Shown: positions 9,140-18,567 of the stretch, one piece after another | Position numbering within the stretch: the first letter of the stretch is position 1 | Layout of the letters: the number at the start of each line of letters is the position of its first letter | NCBI GenBank assembly: GCA_902594875.1 | Contig: CACJNU010000001.1 | Location: forward strand, 155,304 to 219,303 | Direction: 5' to 3' | Source of the DNA: an uncultured Prochlorococcus sp. | GTDB taxonomy: Bacteria > Cyanobacteriota > Cyanobacteriia > PCC-6307 > Cyanobiaceae | Length of the DNA stretch: 64,000 nucleotides | Notes under the pieces: model-generated | What the model was told of the DNA's origin: nothing | Databases searched by the model: none | Seen by the model: the letters and a program-made list of their open reading frames with translations, nothing else | Made by a program: the position numbers and the translations under genes

Positions 9140-10291
9140 ATGTCAGATATAAAGGAAATTAAATTAGTCGATGTAAAAAATAATTCAAACATAATAAATA
9201 ACTTAAATAGTATTTATAAACTTTGGGGATATGAGGAGGTTTCACCCTCATTTATCAATACTTTACAGACCATAAAAGGCCGTGGCGTTATTGACGAAAA
9301 TCAGGTTGTAGGAATAGTAAGTAATAATTCATTATGTCTTAGGCCAGAAATGACAACATCTATTGTTAAATTGTCATCTACTAGATTAATTAATAAGAAA
9401 AGACCTATAAGATTATTCACCAATGGAATGGTTTTTGATAAAAAACAAAATAATAAAAATTCATTTAAGTTACAAGAAAAATTGCAGAGTGGAATTGAAT
9501 TAATTGGATATGATACAAAATACCCAGAAATTGAAGTTATAAATATTTTGTTTGATTCAATCGATAATATTAATTTGAAAGATGGTTGTAATTTATTTTT
9601 ACTAGTAAGCACCACAAAAATAATGGACTTGATACTGAACAAATATAAGAATAATAATTTTGAAGAAATTAAGAAAAGTCTAGTCAATTTTGATCAAGAT
9701 AATTTATCTAAATTAGTAATAGATGAAGATGATAAATATATTCTTAAAGATCTTTTATTCACACGAGGAGAGCCAATTGCAATATTAAAAAAATTAAAAA
9801 CTATATATGGTACTAGTAAAACATTAGATGACTTAAATTTTTTATTTGAAACATTATCAAAAATATCAAATAAATATGGTGTTAAATTACAACTTGATCC
9901 CACTTTTCAACCTCACTTGAATTTATATGAAGGAATAGTTTTTCAACTAATAGGGGATAATGGTAAAAATAAAAGCATCATTGCAAAAGGCGGAAGATAT
10001 GATGAGTTGGTACGATCATTTAGTCCTAATGAGAAAATATTTAATGGTATTGGATTTACAATTTCAGTGGACATTTTAAGAAATTTAATTAAGGAAGAAA
10101 AGACAAATAAAAAAAGGATTTTATTGATGTTTAAAGATTCTTATTTGTTAGAAAAAAGTATGAATGAACAAAAAGAACAACAAAAAAGAGGAAACATTGC
10201 CGTTTTACATTTAAATCCATGTGATGACTTAGCTAAAGCCAATCAAATTATGAAAGAAAACAATTGCACTGAAATTTTGTGGGTTAAATAA
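9140..10291 (+). CDS. hisZ: ATP phosphoribosyltransferase regulatory subunit HisZ
   Basis: HisZ is a catalytically inactive histidyl-tRNA-synthetase relative that activates the short form of HisG at the first step of histidine synthesis. The protein (383 aa) has a class II synthetase core, with the motif-2-like segment LRPEMTTSIVKL (near residue 69) and a motif-3-like stretch AKGGRYDELVRSFSP (near 286). It lacks the anticodon-binding domain of HisRS. The family assignment therefore depends on length and missing parts. It is cotranscribed with the upstream phosphatase gene. Confidence 0.85.
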   Translation: MSDIKEIKLVDVKNNSNIINNLNSIYKLWGYEEVSPSFINTLQTIKGRGVIDENQVVGIVSNNSLCLRPEMTTSIVKLSSTRLINKKRPIRLFTNGMVFDKKQNNKNSFKLQEKLQSGIELIGYDTKYPEIEVINILFDSIDNINLKDGCNLFLLVSTTKIMDLILNKYKNNNFEEIKKSLVNFDQDNLSKLVIDEDDKYILKDLLFTRGEPIAILKKLKTIYGTSKTLDDLNFLFETLSKISNKYGVKLQLDPTFQPHLNLYEGIVFQLIGDNGKNKSIIAKGGRYDELVRSFSPNEKIFNGIGFTISVDILRNLIKEEKTNKKRILLMFKDSYLLEKSMNEQKEQQKRGNIAVLHLNPCDDLAKANQIMKENNCTEILWVK

Positions 10292-10352
10292 AACCTTTTA
10301 AAAGTTTATTTAGTTTTAAAATTCAGATATTGTACGGACAATACTCCTAATT

Positions 10353-10371
10353 AAACTTGATTAACAAGTTT
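10353..10371. repeat. inverted repeat upstream of htpG
   Basis: AAACTTG (10353-10359) and CAAGTTT (10365-10371) form a 7-bp stem with a 5-nt loop, 38 nt before the htpG start. A smaller repeat ATTGT...ACAAT lies just upstream (10329-10342). The first is followed by only a short T-run, so it could be a weak hisZ terminator or a heat-shock operator. I cannot decide between these. Confidence 0.35.
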
Positions 10372-10408
10372 TTAAGAAATAGTATTTAATATGTTTGATT
10401 TTTTTTAA

Positions 10409-12313
10409 ATGGAAAAAGGCGAAATTCGTATTAATACCGAAAATATTTTCCCAATTATCAAGAAGGCAGTATATTCTGACCATGAAATCTTTTTAAGAGA
10501 ACTTGTTAGTAATGGTGTTGACGCAATTAGTAAAAGAAGAATGGCATCTATGGCAGGTGATTGCGAGAATACTGAGGAGGCTCAAGTAAAAATTACAATT
10601 AACCGTGAAAAAAATACGTTAACAATTTCCGATAATGGAATTGGAATGAATGATGAAGAAATTAAGAAGTACATAAATCAAGTTGCATTTTCTAGTGCTG
10701 AAGAATTCCTAACAAAATACAAAAAAGATAATGATGAATTCATAGGTCATTTTGGACTAGGTTTTTATTCAAGTTTCATGGTGGCAGATAGGGTTGATAT
10801 ATTAACTAAGTCGGCAATTGGGGAATCAAAAGCTTTCAAATGGTCTTGTGATGGATCACCAAATTTCACGTTAGAGGAATCTGAAAGAGAAACAATTGGT
10901 ACAGATGTTATTCTTCACCTACTTGAAGAAGAAAAAGAGTTTATTGAGCCTGAAAGGATTAAATCACTGATAAAAAAATATTGTGATTTTATGCCAATAG
11001 ATGTCTTATTAGAAGGAGAGACAATCAATAAGAAAAATCCTCCTTGGAGAAAACAACCTAGTGAATTAAAAGATGAAGATTATATTGAGTTATATAAATA
11101 CCTTTATCCTTTCCAGGGAGATCCACTGTTATGGATTCATCTAAATACAGATTACCCATATGACATACAAGGAATTTTGTATTTTCCAAAGTTGTCAGGT
11201 AGAGCTGATTGGGAAAAGGGAGAAATAAAACTATTTTGCAATCAAGTATTCGTAAGCGATTCAATTAAAGAGATAGTTCCAAAATACCTTTTACCTCTAA
11301 GAGGAGTTATTGACTCTACAGATATTCCTCTAAATGTTAGTAGAAGTGCATTACAAACAGATAGAAAAGTAAGGTCTATTTCATCATTTATCTCAAAAAA
11401 AATCGCTAATAAACTGAAGGATTTGATAAAAAATTCTCCAGAATTTTATGCAGAAATTTGGGATTCAATCTCTGCTTTTATTAAAATTGGTGCTATCGAA
11501 GATGAAAAATTTGCTGATTTAGTTAACAACAGTATAATTTTCGAAACAATTTTAAATTCAGAGAAAGACGTAACTAAAGATATTGAAAATAAATCCCTCA
11601 TCAAGTCAAATGATAAATATTTCACAACTCTCGCAAATTACAAAGAGCGAAATAAATTAACTGATTCTAAAAAAATAATTTATTGTTCAGATTTGATTGC
11701 TCAGTCTAGTGCATTAAATATCTGTTTATCTGATAATAAAGAAGTTATTAAATCAGATCCCTTAATTGACGCACAATTTCTTCCTTGGTTGGAAAGTAAA
11801 AATGAAGATTATCAATTCCAAAGAGTAGATTCAGAAATAAATGAACTAGATGATAAAGAATCTAAAGAAATTGTAGATAAGGATGGTAAATCAAATACAG
11901 ATAATCTTAGAGATACGATAGTTAAGGCCCTTAATAATGAGAAAGTAACAGTTAAAGTTCAGTCACTTTCAAGTAAAGATGCTCCACCAGCGATGATCTT
12001 GCTTCCAGAACAAATGAGAAGAATTAATGATATGGGTGCTTACATGGAACAAAAGATGCCTGGCTTACCTGAATATCATGTGCTCTTAATTAACAAAAAA
12101 CATCCACTTATTGTTGGTCTTAATAAAATTACAGGCAACAAAATAATTATTGATAAAAAAGATACTAGTGAGAATCCATTAGCTTCTAAAATTGCTAATC
12201 ATGTCTACGATATGGCTAAGCTTTCCGTTGGTGGATTAGATCAAGAACAGATAATTAATTTACAAAATAATAATGCTGAATTAATTTCAGAATTACTTAA
12301 TTCAACAAATTGA
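10409..12313 (+). CDS. htpG: Hsp90 chaperone HtpG
   Basis: A 634-aa cytoplasmic Hsp90. The GHKL ATPase domain shows FLRELVSNGVDA (E31, N35), the ATP-binding DNGIGM (75-80) and the lid GHFGLGFYSS. The middle domain carries the catalytic Arg region NVSRSALQTDRKVRS. The C-terminal dimerisation domain is present, and the eukaryotic MEEVD is absent as in bacteria. In cyanobacteria HtpG supports heat, light and oxidative stress survival. It is separated from hisZ by 117 nt that should contain its own promoter. No ribosome site is visible, which is common in this genome. Confidence 0.95.
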   Translation: MEKGEIRINTENIFPIIKKAVYSDHEIFLRELVSNGVDAISKRRMASMAGDCENTEEAQVKITINREKNTLTISDNGIGMNDEEIKKYINQVAFSSAEEFLTKYKKDNDEFIGHFGLGFYSSFMVADRVDILTKSAIGESKAFKWSCDGSPNFTLEESERETIGTDVILHLLEEEKEFIEPERIKSLIKKYCDFMPIDVLLEGETINKKNPPWRKQPSELKDEDYIELYKYLYPFQGDPLLWIHLNTDYPYDIQGILYFPKLSGRADWEKGEIKLFCNQVFVSDSIKEIVPKYLLPLRGVIDSTDIPLNVSRSALQTDRKVRSISSFISKKIANKLKDLIKNSPEFYAEIWDSISAFIKIGAIEDEKFADLVNNSIIFETILNSEKDVTKDIENKSLIKSNDKYFTTLANYKERNKLTDSKKIIYCSDLIAQSSALNICLSDNKEVIKSDPLIDAQFLPWLESKNEDYQFQRVDSEINELDDKESKEIVDKDGKSNTDNLRDTIVKALNNEKVTVKVQSLSSKDAPPAMILLPEQMRRINDMGAYMEQKMPGLPEYHVLLINKKHPLIVGLNKITGNKIIIDKKDTSENPLASKIANHVYDMAKLSVGGLDQEQIINLQNNNAELISELLNSTN

Positions 12314-12352
12314 GTCATGTGTTAGAATTTTTAAAGATATAACTCAATAAAT

Positions 12353-12589
12353 ATGTCAAGAGTTTGCGAACTGACAGGTGCAAAAGCTAATAACGGGATG
12401 GCAGTGAGTCACTCACATATTCGTACAAAAAAATTGCAACAAGTTAATCTCCAAAAAAGAAGACTTTGGTGGGAAGAAGGCAAAAAATGGGTTAATATTA
12501 AAATTAGCACTAAAGCACTAAAGTCTATACAAAAAGTAGGTTTAGATAAATTTGCCAAATCAAATGGGGTTGATTTAAAAAAATTCTAA
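12353..12589 (+). CDS. rpmB: 50S ribosomal protein L28
   Basis: A 78-aa L28, normal in length. It begins [15 protein letters not shown], and the [19 protein letters not shown] segment is characteristic of the family. The zinc-binding cysteine pair of some L28 proteins is missing; only C5 remains. It lies 39 nt after htpG and may be read from the htpG transcript or its own promoter. The peroxiredoxin gene starts within 6 nt of its stop. Confidence 0.96.
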   Translation: MSRVCELTGAKANNGMAVSHSHIRTKKLQQVNLQKRRLWWEEGKKWVNIKISTKALKSIQKVGLDKFAKSNGVDLKKF

Positions 12590-12594
12590 ATTTG

Positions 12595-13128
12595 ATGAGA
12601 AATTTAGTAGTAAGTATATTTATATCTTTTATTTTTTTATTTAATTGTAATTCATCAATCGCTTTTGACTTTGCTCCTGAAGTTGGAGATATTGCTCCAA
12701 ACTTTCAATTAGAAGGTTTTAATAAAAACGTAAAATCAAAAAATATTTGGGAATTAAATGATTTTCAAGGTAAGTGGCTTGTTATGTATTTTTATCCAAA
12801 GGACTTTACAGCAGGTTGTACTCTTGAAGCTAAAGGTTTTTCGGAATTAATAAAAGATTTTTCAAAATATAATGCTGAAATTGTTGGTATTAGTGCTGAT
12901 AATCAAGATTCTCATGAAAGTTTCTGCAGCGAAAAATCTATAAACTACACATTATTATCAGATCCTGAAGGAATTATTAGCGAAAAATATGGTTCTTGGA
13001 TTCCACCATTTTCTGATAGAAATACTTTTTTGATTTCTCCAGAAGGTGAAATTTCTTATAGATGGATAAGTGTTTTACCTATAAATCATGCCAAAGAAGT
13101 ACTTAATGTACTAAAGAAAAAAATTTAA
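12595..13128 (+). CDS. secreted Bcp-type peroxiredoxin
   Basis: A thioredoxin-fold peroxidase of the AhpC/TSA, BCP-like group that reduces peroxides. The catalytic Cys lies in DFTAGCTLEAKGF, near residue 75, and the active-site Arg lies in the usual later position. The BCP resolving Cys five residues downstream is replaced, so it may act as a 1-Cys enzyme or use a distant Cys (ESFCSEKS). A hydrophobic N-terminus ending SSIAFDF looks like a signal peptide, placing it in the lumen or periplasm. The ATG at 12595 is preferred over the adjacent TTG at 12592. Confidence 0.88.
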   Translation: MRNLVVSIFISFIFLFNCNSSIAFDFAPEVGDIAPNFQLEGFNKNVKSKNIWELNDFQGKWLVMYFYPKDFTAGCTLEAKGFSELIKDFSKYNAEIVGISADNQDSHESFCSEKSINYTLLSDPEGIISEKYGSWIPPFSDRNTFLISPEGEISYRWISVLPINHAKEVLNVLKKKI

Positions 13129-13131
13129 ATT

Positions 13132-13434
13132 TTGCACGAACTTTCATTTGGAACTTGGTTAATTCACATTTCTTCGGTCATTGAATGGATATTTACCATC
13201 TTTGTTATATACAAAATTTCTACATATAAAAAATACAATTTATTTTTTTGGTTAAGCTTAGCTATGGTTCCAAACTTAATAGGAGCTATGTGCGCTATTA
13301 CTTGGCATATCTATGACAATCAAGATGTATTGTATGGATTAGTAACGCTTCAAGGGATATTTACATTTATTGGTAATTCAACATTAGCTCTCGCATCATT
13401 CACTATTTTTTATAAGGAAAAGACTTATGAATGA
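13132..13434 (+). CDS. Ycf49-like DUF2499 membrane protein
   Basis: A 100-aa protein with three predicted hydrophobic helices, matching the Ycf49/DUF2499 family found in cyanobacteria and red-algal plastids; the function is unknown. It starts with FGTWLIHISSVIEWI and contains the family hallmark MCAITWHIYDN. The start codon is TTG at 13132, only 3 nt after the peroxiredoxin stop. It overlaps the following DUF3593 gene by 8 nt. The two families are neighbours in other cyanobacteria as I recall, hinting at a joint role in the thylakoid. Confidence 0.82.
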   Translation: MHELSFGTWLIHISSVIEWIFTIFVIYKISTYKKYNLFFWLSLAMVPNLIGAMCAITWHIYDNQDVLYGLVTLQGIFTFIGNSTLALASFTIFYKEKTYE

Positions 13435-13762
13435 TTTATTTTTTAAATTTGTAGAAAAATTAGGTTCTATTGATAACACATTATTGTTCGCAGTATCAAT
13501 AATTCCATATGCAATATTTTTGTTTTACTTATATAAAATCAAATCTGTTAATATTTTTGTAAAAACAGGATTTTCATTAACTGTTTTATTCGTATTCATA
13601 ACTATATTAGTATCTATCTTCACACTAAATTACTATGATAAAACCCTTGTTGAGATTGACTTCCTGCATGGCTTTGCAGAAGCATTTCTAACTCTAAGTG
13701 ATTTTGTTATTTTGTTTGGATTTATAAAGTTATTAAATAGCTTAGAAGTAAACAACTCTTAA
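13427..13762 (+). CDS. DUF3593 membrane protein
   Basis: A 111-aa protein with three hydrophobic stretches. The motif HGFAEAFLTLSDFVILFGF near the C-terminus is typical of DUF3593, a family confined to oxygenic phototrophs as far as I know. Function unknown. It starts with ATG at 13427 inside the DUF2499 gene (8-nt overlap), so translation is probably coupled. psaK follows after 66 nt. Confidence 0.78.
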   Translation: MNDLFFKFVEKLGSIDNTLLFAVSIIPYAIFLFYLYKIKSVNIFVKTGFSLTVLFVFITILVSIFTLNYYDKTLVEIDFLHGFAEAFLTLSDFVILFGFIKLLNSLEVNNS

Positions 13763-13828
13763 GACCTTTTACAATTTTGTGTTTTTTAGGTAAAAGTATT
13801 AGAGAATATATGAAAATAACGATTTTTT

Positions 13829-14089
13829 ATGTTTACTACATTATTTGCAGCTGCAGATCCAGCAACTTTTTCTTGGTCTCCAAAGTGTGCCGTCGTAATG
13901 ATTGCATGTAATGTTTTTGCTTATGCAATTGCTAGAGCAACAATAAGAAAACCTAATGAAGGTTTTGAAATACCTAATTCAAAATTCTATGGTGGTTTAA
14001 GTCACGCATCAGTAGTAGGCGCTAATTGCCTAGGTCATATTTTCGGAATTGGAGCAATCTTAGGATTAGCCTCACGAGGTGTTTTATAA
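13829..14089 (+). CDS. psaK: photosystem I subunit PsaK
   Basis: An 86-aa PSI subunit with two transmembrane helices that lies at the periphery of the PSI core and binds chlorophyll and carotenoid. The N-terminal SPKCAVVMIACNVFAYAIAR helix, the loop with KFYGGLSHASVVGANCLGHI, and the C-terminal glycine-rich helix are diagnostic. A 7-bp repeat (CTTTTAC/GTAAAAG, 13766-13797) lies in the leader and could be a stem, but the loop is long. It converges on dxs across a pure A/T spacer. Confidence 0.95.
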   Translation: MFTTLFAAADPATFSWSPKCAVVMIACNVFAYAIARATIRKPNEGFEIPNSKFYGGLSHASVVGANCLGHIFGIGAILGLASRGVL

Positions 14090-14121
14090 ATATTTATTTA
14101 TTTATTAAATATTTATTTATT
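14087..14121. repeat. A/T direct repeat between psaK and dxs
   Basis: The 16-mer TAAATATTTATTTATT occurs twice, at 14087-14102 and 14106-14121, filling the space between the converging psaK and dxs stops. Each copy is partly self-complementary. Without G/C pairs it is at best a weak bidirectional terminator; slipped replication is a simple explanation. Confidence 0.7.
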
Positions 14122-14127
14122 AAATTT

Positions 14128-16017
14128 TTAATTAACTAACTTAAATTTCTTAACAATTTTATCTGCCATCTGATCAGGCATAAGTCCTAGTTTTTCTTTA
14201 CTCTGATCAGGTGAAGCATGATCAACTAAAACATCAGGTATACCTATTCTGTATACAGGCATGTTTATCTCATTATCGTTAAATAATTCAACTATCGCGG
14301 AACCAAATCCACCTATTAAGGTTCCTTCTTCCATGGTTACAACTTTTTGAATCTTACTTGCTAAAGGCATAATAAGATTTTTATCGAGAGGTTTAACATA
14401 TCTTGCATTAACAATGCATGCATTAATGTTCATATTTTTTAAGATCTTTGCTGTTTCGATCGCTGATGCGACCATTGAACCATAAGCAATAATTAGGATA
14501 TCTTCTCCTTCTTCAAGTATTTCAGCTTCGCCTATTTTCAAAGGTTCCCAACCCTCATCCATTACAGCCACTCCTAATCCAGAACCTCTGGGTATTCTTA
14601 GAGCTGTAGGACCATTATGGTTTATTGAAGTTATTAACATTCTCTGTAATTCAGACTCATCTTTTGGAGCCATCAATACAAAATTAGGTATAGATCTCAT
14701 ATAACTAATATCGTACTGACCTTGATGAGTAGGGCCGTCAGCACCAACTATCCCGGCTCTATCAAGTACAAATGATACAGGTAAATTTTGAATCCCTACA
14801 TCATGAATTAATTGGTCGAAAGCACGTTGAAGAAAAGTACTATAAATAGCTACAACAGGTTTTAGACCATCGCAAGACATTCCTGCCGCAAGAGTAACTG
14901 CATGTTGTTCTGCTATTCCTACATCTATGTATTGTGCAGGGATATTTTTTTGCAATATATCTAAACCAGTACCTGTAGCCATTGCAGCTGTAATACCAAC
15001 GACTTTACTATCTTGCTCACATATTTTTAATAAGGTTTGACCAAATATTTTACTATAACTAACAGGTTTAGGTTTCTTTGATGGAATAGATTTCCCAGTT
15101 GTAAGATCAAATGCAGACTGCGCATGATATCCAACCTGATCTGCTTCTGCATATGGGTATCCCTTCCCTTTTGTTGTGACAACATGAACAAGTACAGGTC
15201 TTTTTAGTTTATGGGCAGCGTTAAAGGTCTTAACTAAGTTACCAATATCATGACCATCAATTGGACCCATATATGTAAATCCAAGTTCTTCAAAAACAGC
15301 TCCAACCTTAGGTACAGATAGTCTTCTAACGCTTCCTTTAATATTTTTGAGATCTTCTGGGATATCCTTACCAATTAATGGAATATTTTTTACACTTTCT
15401 TGAACACTATCTGACAAAAATTGCAATGGTGGACTTACTCTTACCTTATTTAAATAAGATGAAAGGGCTCCAACCGGAGGTGAAATAGACATGTCATTAT
15501 CGTTCAATACAACAACTAAAGGGGTATTTGGTAAGTGACCTGCATGATTTATAGCTTCTAATGCCATTCCTCCAGTTAGTGCTCCATCTCCAATAACAGC
15601 AACACATTTATAATTATCACCTTTTCTATCTCTTGCTATTGCCATTCCTAAAGCAGCAGAAATAGAAGTACTTGCATGTCCAGCACCAAAATGATCAAAT
15701 TTACTTTCACTTCTTTTTAGATATCCAGCGACTCCATTTTGTTGCCTTAGAGAATCAAATTGACTAAAACGTCCTGTAATTAATTTATGAGGGTAACCTT
15801 GATGTCCTACATCCCAAACAACTTTGTCAAAATCAAGATCAAGAGTTTGATATAAAGCCAATGTCAACTCCACTACACCTAATCCAGGGCCAAGATGTCC
15901 ACCGCTAGTAGAAACTACTTGAAGATGTCTTTCTCTAATTTGACAAGCAATTTCCTCTAATTGTGAAACTGTTAAGCCATGAAGTTGATTTGGATGACTT
16001 AACTCACTTAAAAGCAT
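14128..16017 (-). CDS. dxs: 1-deoxy-D-xylulose-5-phosphate synthase
   Basis: Dxs condenses pyruvate and glyceraldehyde-3-phosphate with thiamine diphosphate, the entry step of the MEP isoprenoid pathway. The pathway feeds chlorophyll and carotenoids. The ThDP site [18 protein letters not shown], the [15 protein letters not shown] segment and the C-terminal transketolase domain are intact over 629 aa. The N-terminus ([13 protein letters not shown]) matches cyanobacterial homologues. It stands alone, convergent with psaK and divergent from ilvA. ispE, another MEP gene, lies further along the window. Confidence 0.97.
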   Translation of the reverse strand: MLLSELSHPNQLHGLTVSQLEEIACQIRERHLQVVSTSGGHLGPGLGVVELTLALYQTLDLDFDKVVWDVGHQGYPHKLITGRFSQFDSLRQQNGVAGYLKRSESKFDHFGAGHASTSISAALGMAIARDRKGDNYKCVAVIGDGALTGGMALEAINHAGHLPNTPLVVVLNDNDMSISPPVGALSSYLNKVRVSPPLQFLSDSVQESVKNIPLIGKDIPEDLKNIKGSVRRLSVPKVGAVFEELGFTYMGPIDGHDIGNLVKTFNAAHKLKRPVLVHVVTTKGKGYPYAEADQVGYHAQSAFDLTTGKSIPSKKPKPVSYSKIFGQTLLKICEQDSKVVGITAAMATGTGLDILQKNIPAQYIDVGIAEQHAVTLAAGMSCDGLKPVVAIYSTFLQRAFDQLIHDVGIQNLPVSFVLDRAGIVGADGPTHQGQYDISYMRSIPNFVLMAPKDESELQRMLITSINHNGPTALRIPRGSGLGVAVMDEGWEPLKIGEAEILEEGEDILIIAYGSMVASAIETAKILKNMNINACIVNARYVKPLDKNLIMPLASKIQKVVTMEEGTLIGGFGSAIVELFNDNEINMPVYRIGIPDVLVDHASPDQSKEKLGLMPDQMADKIVKKFKLVN

Positions 16018-16063
16018 TTAACAAAAATTGGTATCTATATAATCTAAAACGCCGAGGTGCAAA

Positions 16064-16105
16064 ATGAGTATTTTTTTTGAAATAGATCATGTAATGTTTT
16101 ATTAG
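16064..16105 (+). CDS. possible 13-codon leader ORF upstream of ilvA
   Basis: ATG at 16064 is preceded by CGAGGTGCAAA, the best ribosome-site match around, although ilvA itself has none. It encodes MSIFFEIDHVMFY and stops 28 nt before ilvA. It contains two Ile and one Val among 13 residues, which is suggestive but weak for an attenuation peptide. No terminator hairpin is evident downstream. It may be coincidental. Confidence 0.2.
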   Translation: MSIFFEIDHVMFY

Positions 16106-16133
16106 ATTAATAATTAATGCTAAAAATATATAT

Positions 16134-17675
16134 ATGAATGATTATTTTGAAAAAATACTTCAAGCTGAAGTCTATGAAGTTGCAAAAAAAACACCACTAG
16201 AGAAAGCTCATAATTTAAGTAATACACTTAATAATGAAGTTTTTCTTAAAAGAGAAGATCTTCAGGATGTATTTTCATTCAAAATAAGAGGTGCATATAA
16301 CAAAATGAGTAAGCTCACTAATTCACAGCTTGCTCAGGGAGTAATTACTTCTAGTGCTGGTAATCATGCTCAAGGGGTTGCACTGAGTGCCCTTAAGTTA
16401 AATTGCCAAGCAACCATATTAATGCCTATTACCACACCTCTAGTAAAAGTTAATGCAGTAAAAAATTTAAAAGCAAAAGTTATATTATATGGCGATAACT
16501 ATGATGAAACTTATAAAGAGGCAATAAGGATTAGCCAAGAAAGAAATTTATGCTTTATTCATCCCTTTGATGATCCAGAAGTAATAGCAGGACAAGGAAC
16601 TATAGCTATAGAACTTGAACAGCAGCTTAAGGAAAAACCTTATGCAATATATATTGCCGTAGGTGGTGGGGGATTGATATCAGGAATATCCTTATACGTT
16701 AAAAAAATATGGCCTGAAGTAAAAATAATTGGTGTAGAACCAGAAGATGCTGACGCTATGACGAAATCTTTGGAAGAAGGAATAATTGTGGAACTATCTT
16801 CTGTAGGACAATTCGCAGATGGAGTGGCTGTTAAAAAAATTGGTAAAAATACTTTTGATATTGGTAGAAAATATATAGATAAGATGATTAGGGTTAATAC
16901 TGACGAAATCTGTGCTGCTATAAAAGATGTTTTTGAGGATACTAGATCAATCTTAGAGCCAGCAGGTGCCTTATCAATAGCAGGGATGAAAAAAGATATT
17001 TTAAATTCTAATCATTCAAATAGAAAAATGGTTGCGATTGCATGTGGTGCAAATATGAACTTTGAGAGGCTTAGATTTGTAGCAGAAAGAGCAGAACTTG
17101 GAGAGTGTAAAGAAGTAATGATGGCTGTTGAAATTCCTGAACGGGCTGGTAGTCTAATTAATTTTTGTAAGTTACTTGATAATAGAAATTTAACTGAATT
17201 TAGCTATAGGATGTCAAATTCTAGGAATGCACAGATCTTTGTAGGTGTTCAAGTCTATGGTTTAAATGATAAAAAAAATCTATTAAATGTATTTAAAAAT
17301 TCTGAGTACTCATTTATTGACATAAGTGATGATGAATTATCTAAAAATCATCTCAGACATATGGTAGGAGGAAGATTACCAAGGGATTTTAAAGAGATGG
17401 AATATACGAACTTTATAGAACTTTTATACAGATTTGAGTTTCCTGAAAGGCCTGGCGCATTAATAAACTTCCTAAATAGTATGAAATCTAATTGGTCTAT
17501 AAGCGTATTTCACTACAGGAATTATGGAGCTGATGTAGGGAAAATTGTTATTGGAGTTTTGATCGATAAAAATGAGATTTTAGAGTGGAAGAATTTTGTA
17601 AGAATTCTAGGCTATAAATTCTGGGATGAAACTCAAAACGATACATATAGATTATTCCTTGGTGCATCAGACTAA
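16134..17675 (+). CDS. ilvA: biosynthetic threonine ammonia-lyase
   Basis: This PLP enzyme deaminates threonine to 2-oxobutyrate, the first step of isoleucine synthesis. The PLP lysine is K50 in SFKIRGAYNKM, and the phosphate-binding loop is GGGGLISG. After residue ~330 two ACT-like regulatory modules follow (AVEIPERAGSLINFCKLL and FEFPERPGALINFL). That makes this the long, isoleucine-feedback-inhibited form rather than the catabolic one. The 513-aa length is typical. There is no ribosome site; a small open frame with one lies in the leader (16064-16105). Confidence 0.95.
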   Translation: MNDYFEKILQAEVYEVAKKTPLEKAHNLSNTLNNEVFLKREDLQDVFSFKIRGAYNKMSKLTNSQLAQGVITSSAGNHAQGVALSALKLNCQATILMPITTPLVKVNAVKNLKAKVILYGDNYDETYKEAIRISQERNLCFIHPFDDPEVIAGQGTIAIELEQQLKEKPYAIYIAVGGGGLISGISLYVKKIWPEVKIIGVEPEDADAMTKSLEEGIIVELSSVGQFADGVAVKKIGKNTFDIGRKYIDKMIRVNTDEICAAIKDVFEDTRSILEPAGALSIAGMKKDILNSNHSNRKMVAIACGANMNFERLRFVAERAELGECKEVMMAVEIPERAGSLINFCKLLDNRNLTEFSYRMSNSRNAQIFVGVQVYGLNDKKNLLNVFKNSEYSFIDISDDELSKNHLRHMVGGRLPRDFKEMEYTNFIELLYRFEFPERPGALINFLNSMKSNWSISVFHYRNYGADVGKIVIGVLIDKNEILEWKNFVRILGYKFWDETQNDTYRLFLGASD

Positions 17676-17705
17676 ATTTAAGGTAAATTAGGAAAGATTT
17701 CGGTA

Positions 17706-18248
17706 ATTAAAATCAATCAATCTGATCTAAATACCACGCCAATATCTGATATAGATCTAGTTACCAAAGTTGAAGCTGTTCTATATTTGAAAGGCAGACC
17801 AATAACAAAAAAGGATCTTTCAGAAATTACTAATTCTGATATAAACTCAATAAATGATGCAATTAAAGATTTAAAAAATAAATACTCTAATCCCAACTCA
17901 GCTATTGAATTAAATGCAGTTAATAACAGTTTTTCTCTCGAACTAAAATCTAGTCTTAATGAATTCGTCGATGATTTACTCCCTTCGGATTTGAAAACAT
18001 CCGAATTAAGGACATTGGCTACTATTGCGATCAAAAAAAAGATCCTTCAATCGGATCTTATACTTCTTAGAGGTTCAGGTGCTTATGATCATATTAAAGA
18101 ATTATTAGAAAAGAAATTTATTGTCAAACGAAAGCAAAAAGATGGTAGATCATATTGGTTATCATTATCAGAAAAGTTTTTTCAAACTTTTGCTGTAAGT
18201 AATGAATATCTTTCAAATATAGGAAGCAGTAATAATAAGCAGCAATAA
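17706..18248 (+). CDS. scpB: segregation and condensation protein ScpB
   Basis: ScpB pairs with ScpA and SMC in the bacterial condensin that compacts chromosomes. The winged-helix region begins VTKVEAVLYLKGRPITKKDL and a second winged helix contains LRTLATIAIKKKILQSDLILLRGSGAYDHIKEL. The first conserved helix lies upstream of the only canonical start (TTG at 17787), so the true start must be earlier. The open frame extends back to a stop at 17679 without any ATG, GTG, TTG or CTG. I place the start at ATT 17706, ten nt after AGGAAAG (17690-17696). That gives 180 aa. The start is inferred; the family call is firm. Confidence 0.85.
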   Translation: MKINQSDLNTTPISDIDLVTKVEAVLYLKGRPITKKDLSEITNSDINSINDAIKDLKNKYSNPNSAIELNAVNNSFSLELKSSLNEFVDDLLPSDLKTSELRTLATIAIKKKILQSDLILLRGSGAYDHIKELLEKKFIVKRKQKDGRSYWLSLSEKFFQTFAVSNEYLSNIGSSNNKQQ

Positions 18249-18286
18249 TAAGTAAATGTTAGGATATATTAAATTACGACAAGATA

Positions 18287-18565
18287 ATGTTATCTGAGAT
18301 TTTTGCAGTTCTGGGCCAAACTTTATCAATTTATTCTTTCATATTGATAATAAGAATTTTACTAACATGGTTTCCAGGTATTGATTGGAGTAACGGTGTT
18401 TTATCTGCATTAACTTCTATCACAGATCCTTATTTAAACATTTTTAGAGGTGTTATCCCTCCAATAGGTGGATTTGATATTTCATCCTTATTAGCTTTTT
18501 TACTTTTAAATGTTATACAAAATTTAATTACAAATCTCCAGTATGCAAGCTTAGGTTATAGCTGA
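18287..18565 (+). CDS. YggT family membrane protein
   Basis: A 92-aa protein with two hydrophobic helices matching YggT (Ycf19 in plastids). The mid-protein motif LTWFPGIDWSNG, then SITDPYLNIFRGVIPPIGGFDISSLLAF, is the family signature. Cyanobacterial and plastid relatives have been tied to nucleoid and thylakoid organisation or cytochrome b6 maturation (CCB3-like). Here the role is not established. It follows scpB by 38 nt, as YggT genes often lie near chromosome-segregation genes. It converges on the MazG-like gene, leaving 2 nt between stops. Confidence 0.85.
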   Translation: MLSEIFAVLGQTLSIYSFILIIRILLTWFPGIDWSNGVLSALTSITDPYLNIFRGVIPPIGGFDISSLLAFLLLNVIQNLITNLQYASLGYS

Positions 18566-18567
18566 AC

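Noticed and set aside
13766..13797. CTTTTAC/GTAAAAG stem upstream of psaK as a riboswitch or terminator
   Set aside because: Loop too long, no T-run after it, and no known riboswitch core; kept only as a remark under psaK.
17717..18034. Minus-strand frame opposite scpB
   Set aside because: scpB has two clear winged-helix regions; this is its shadow.
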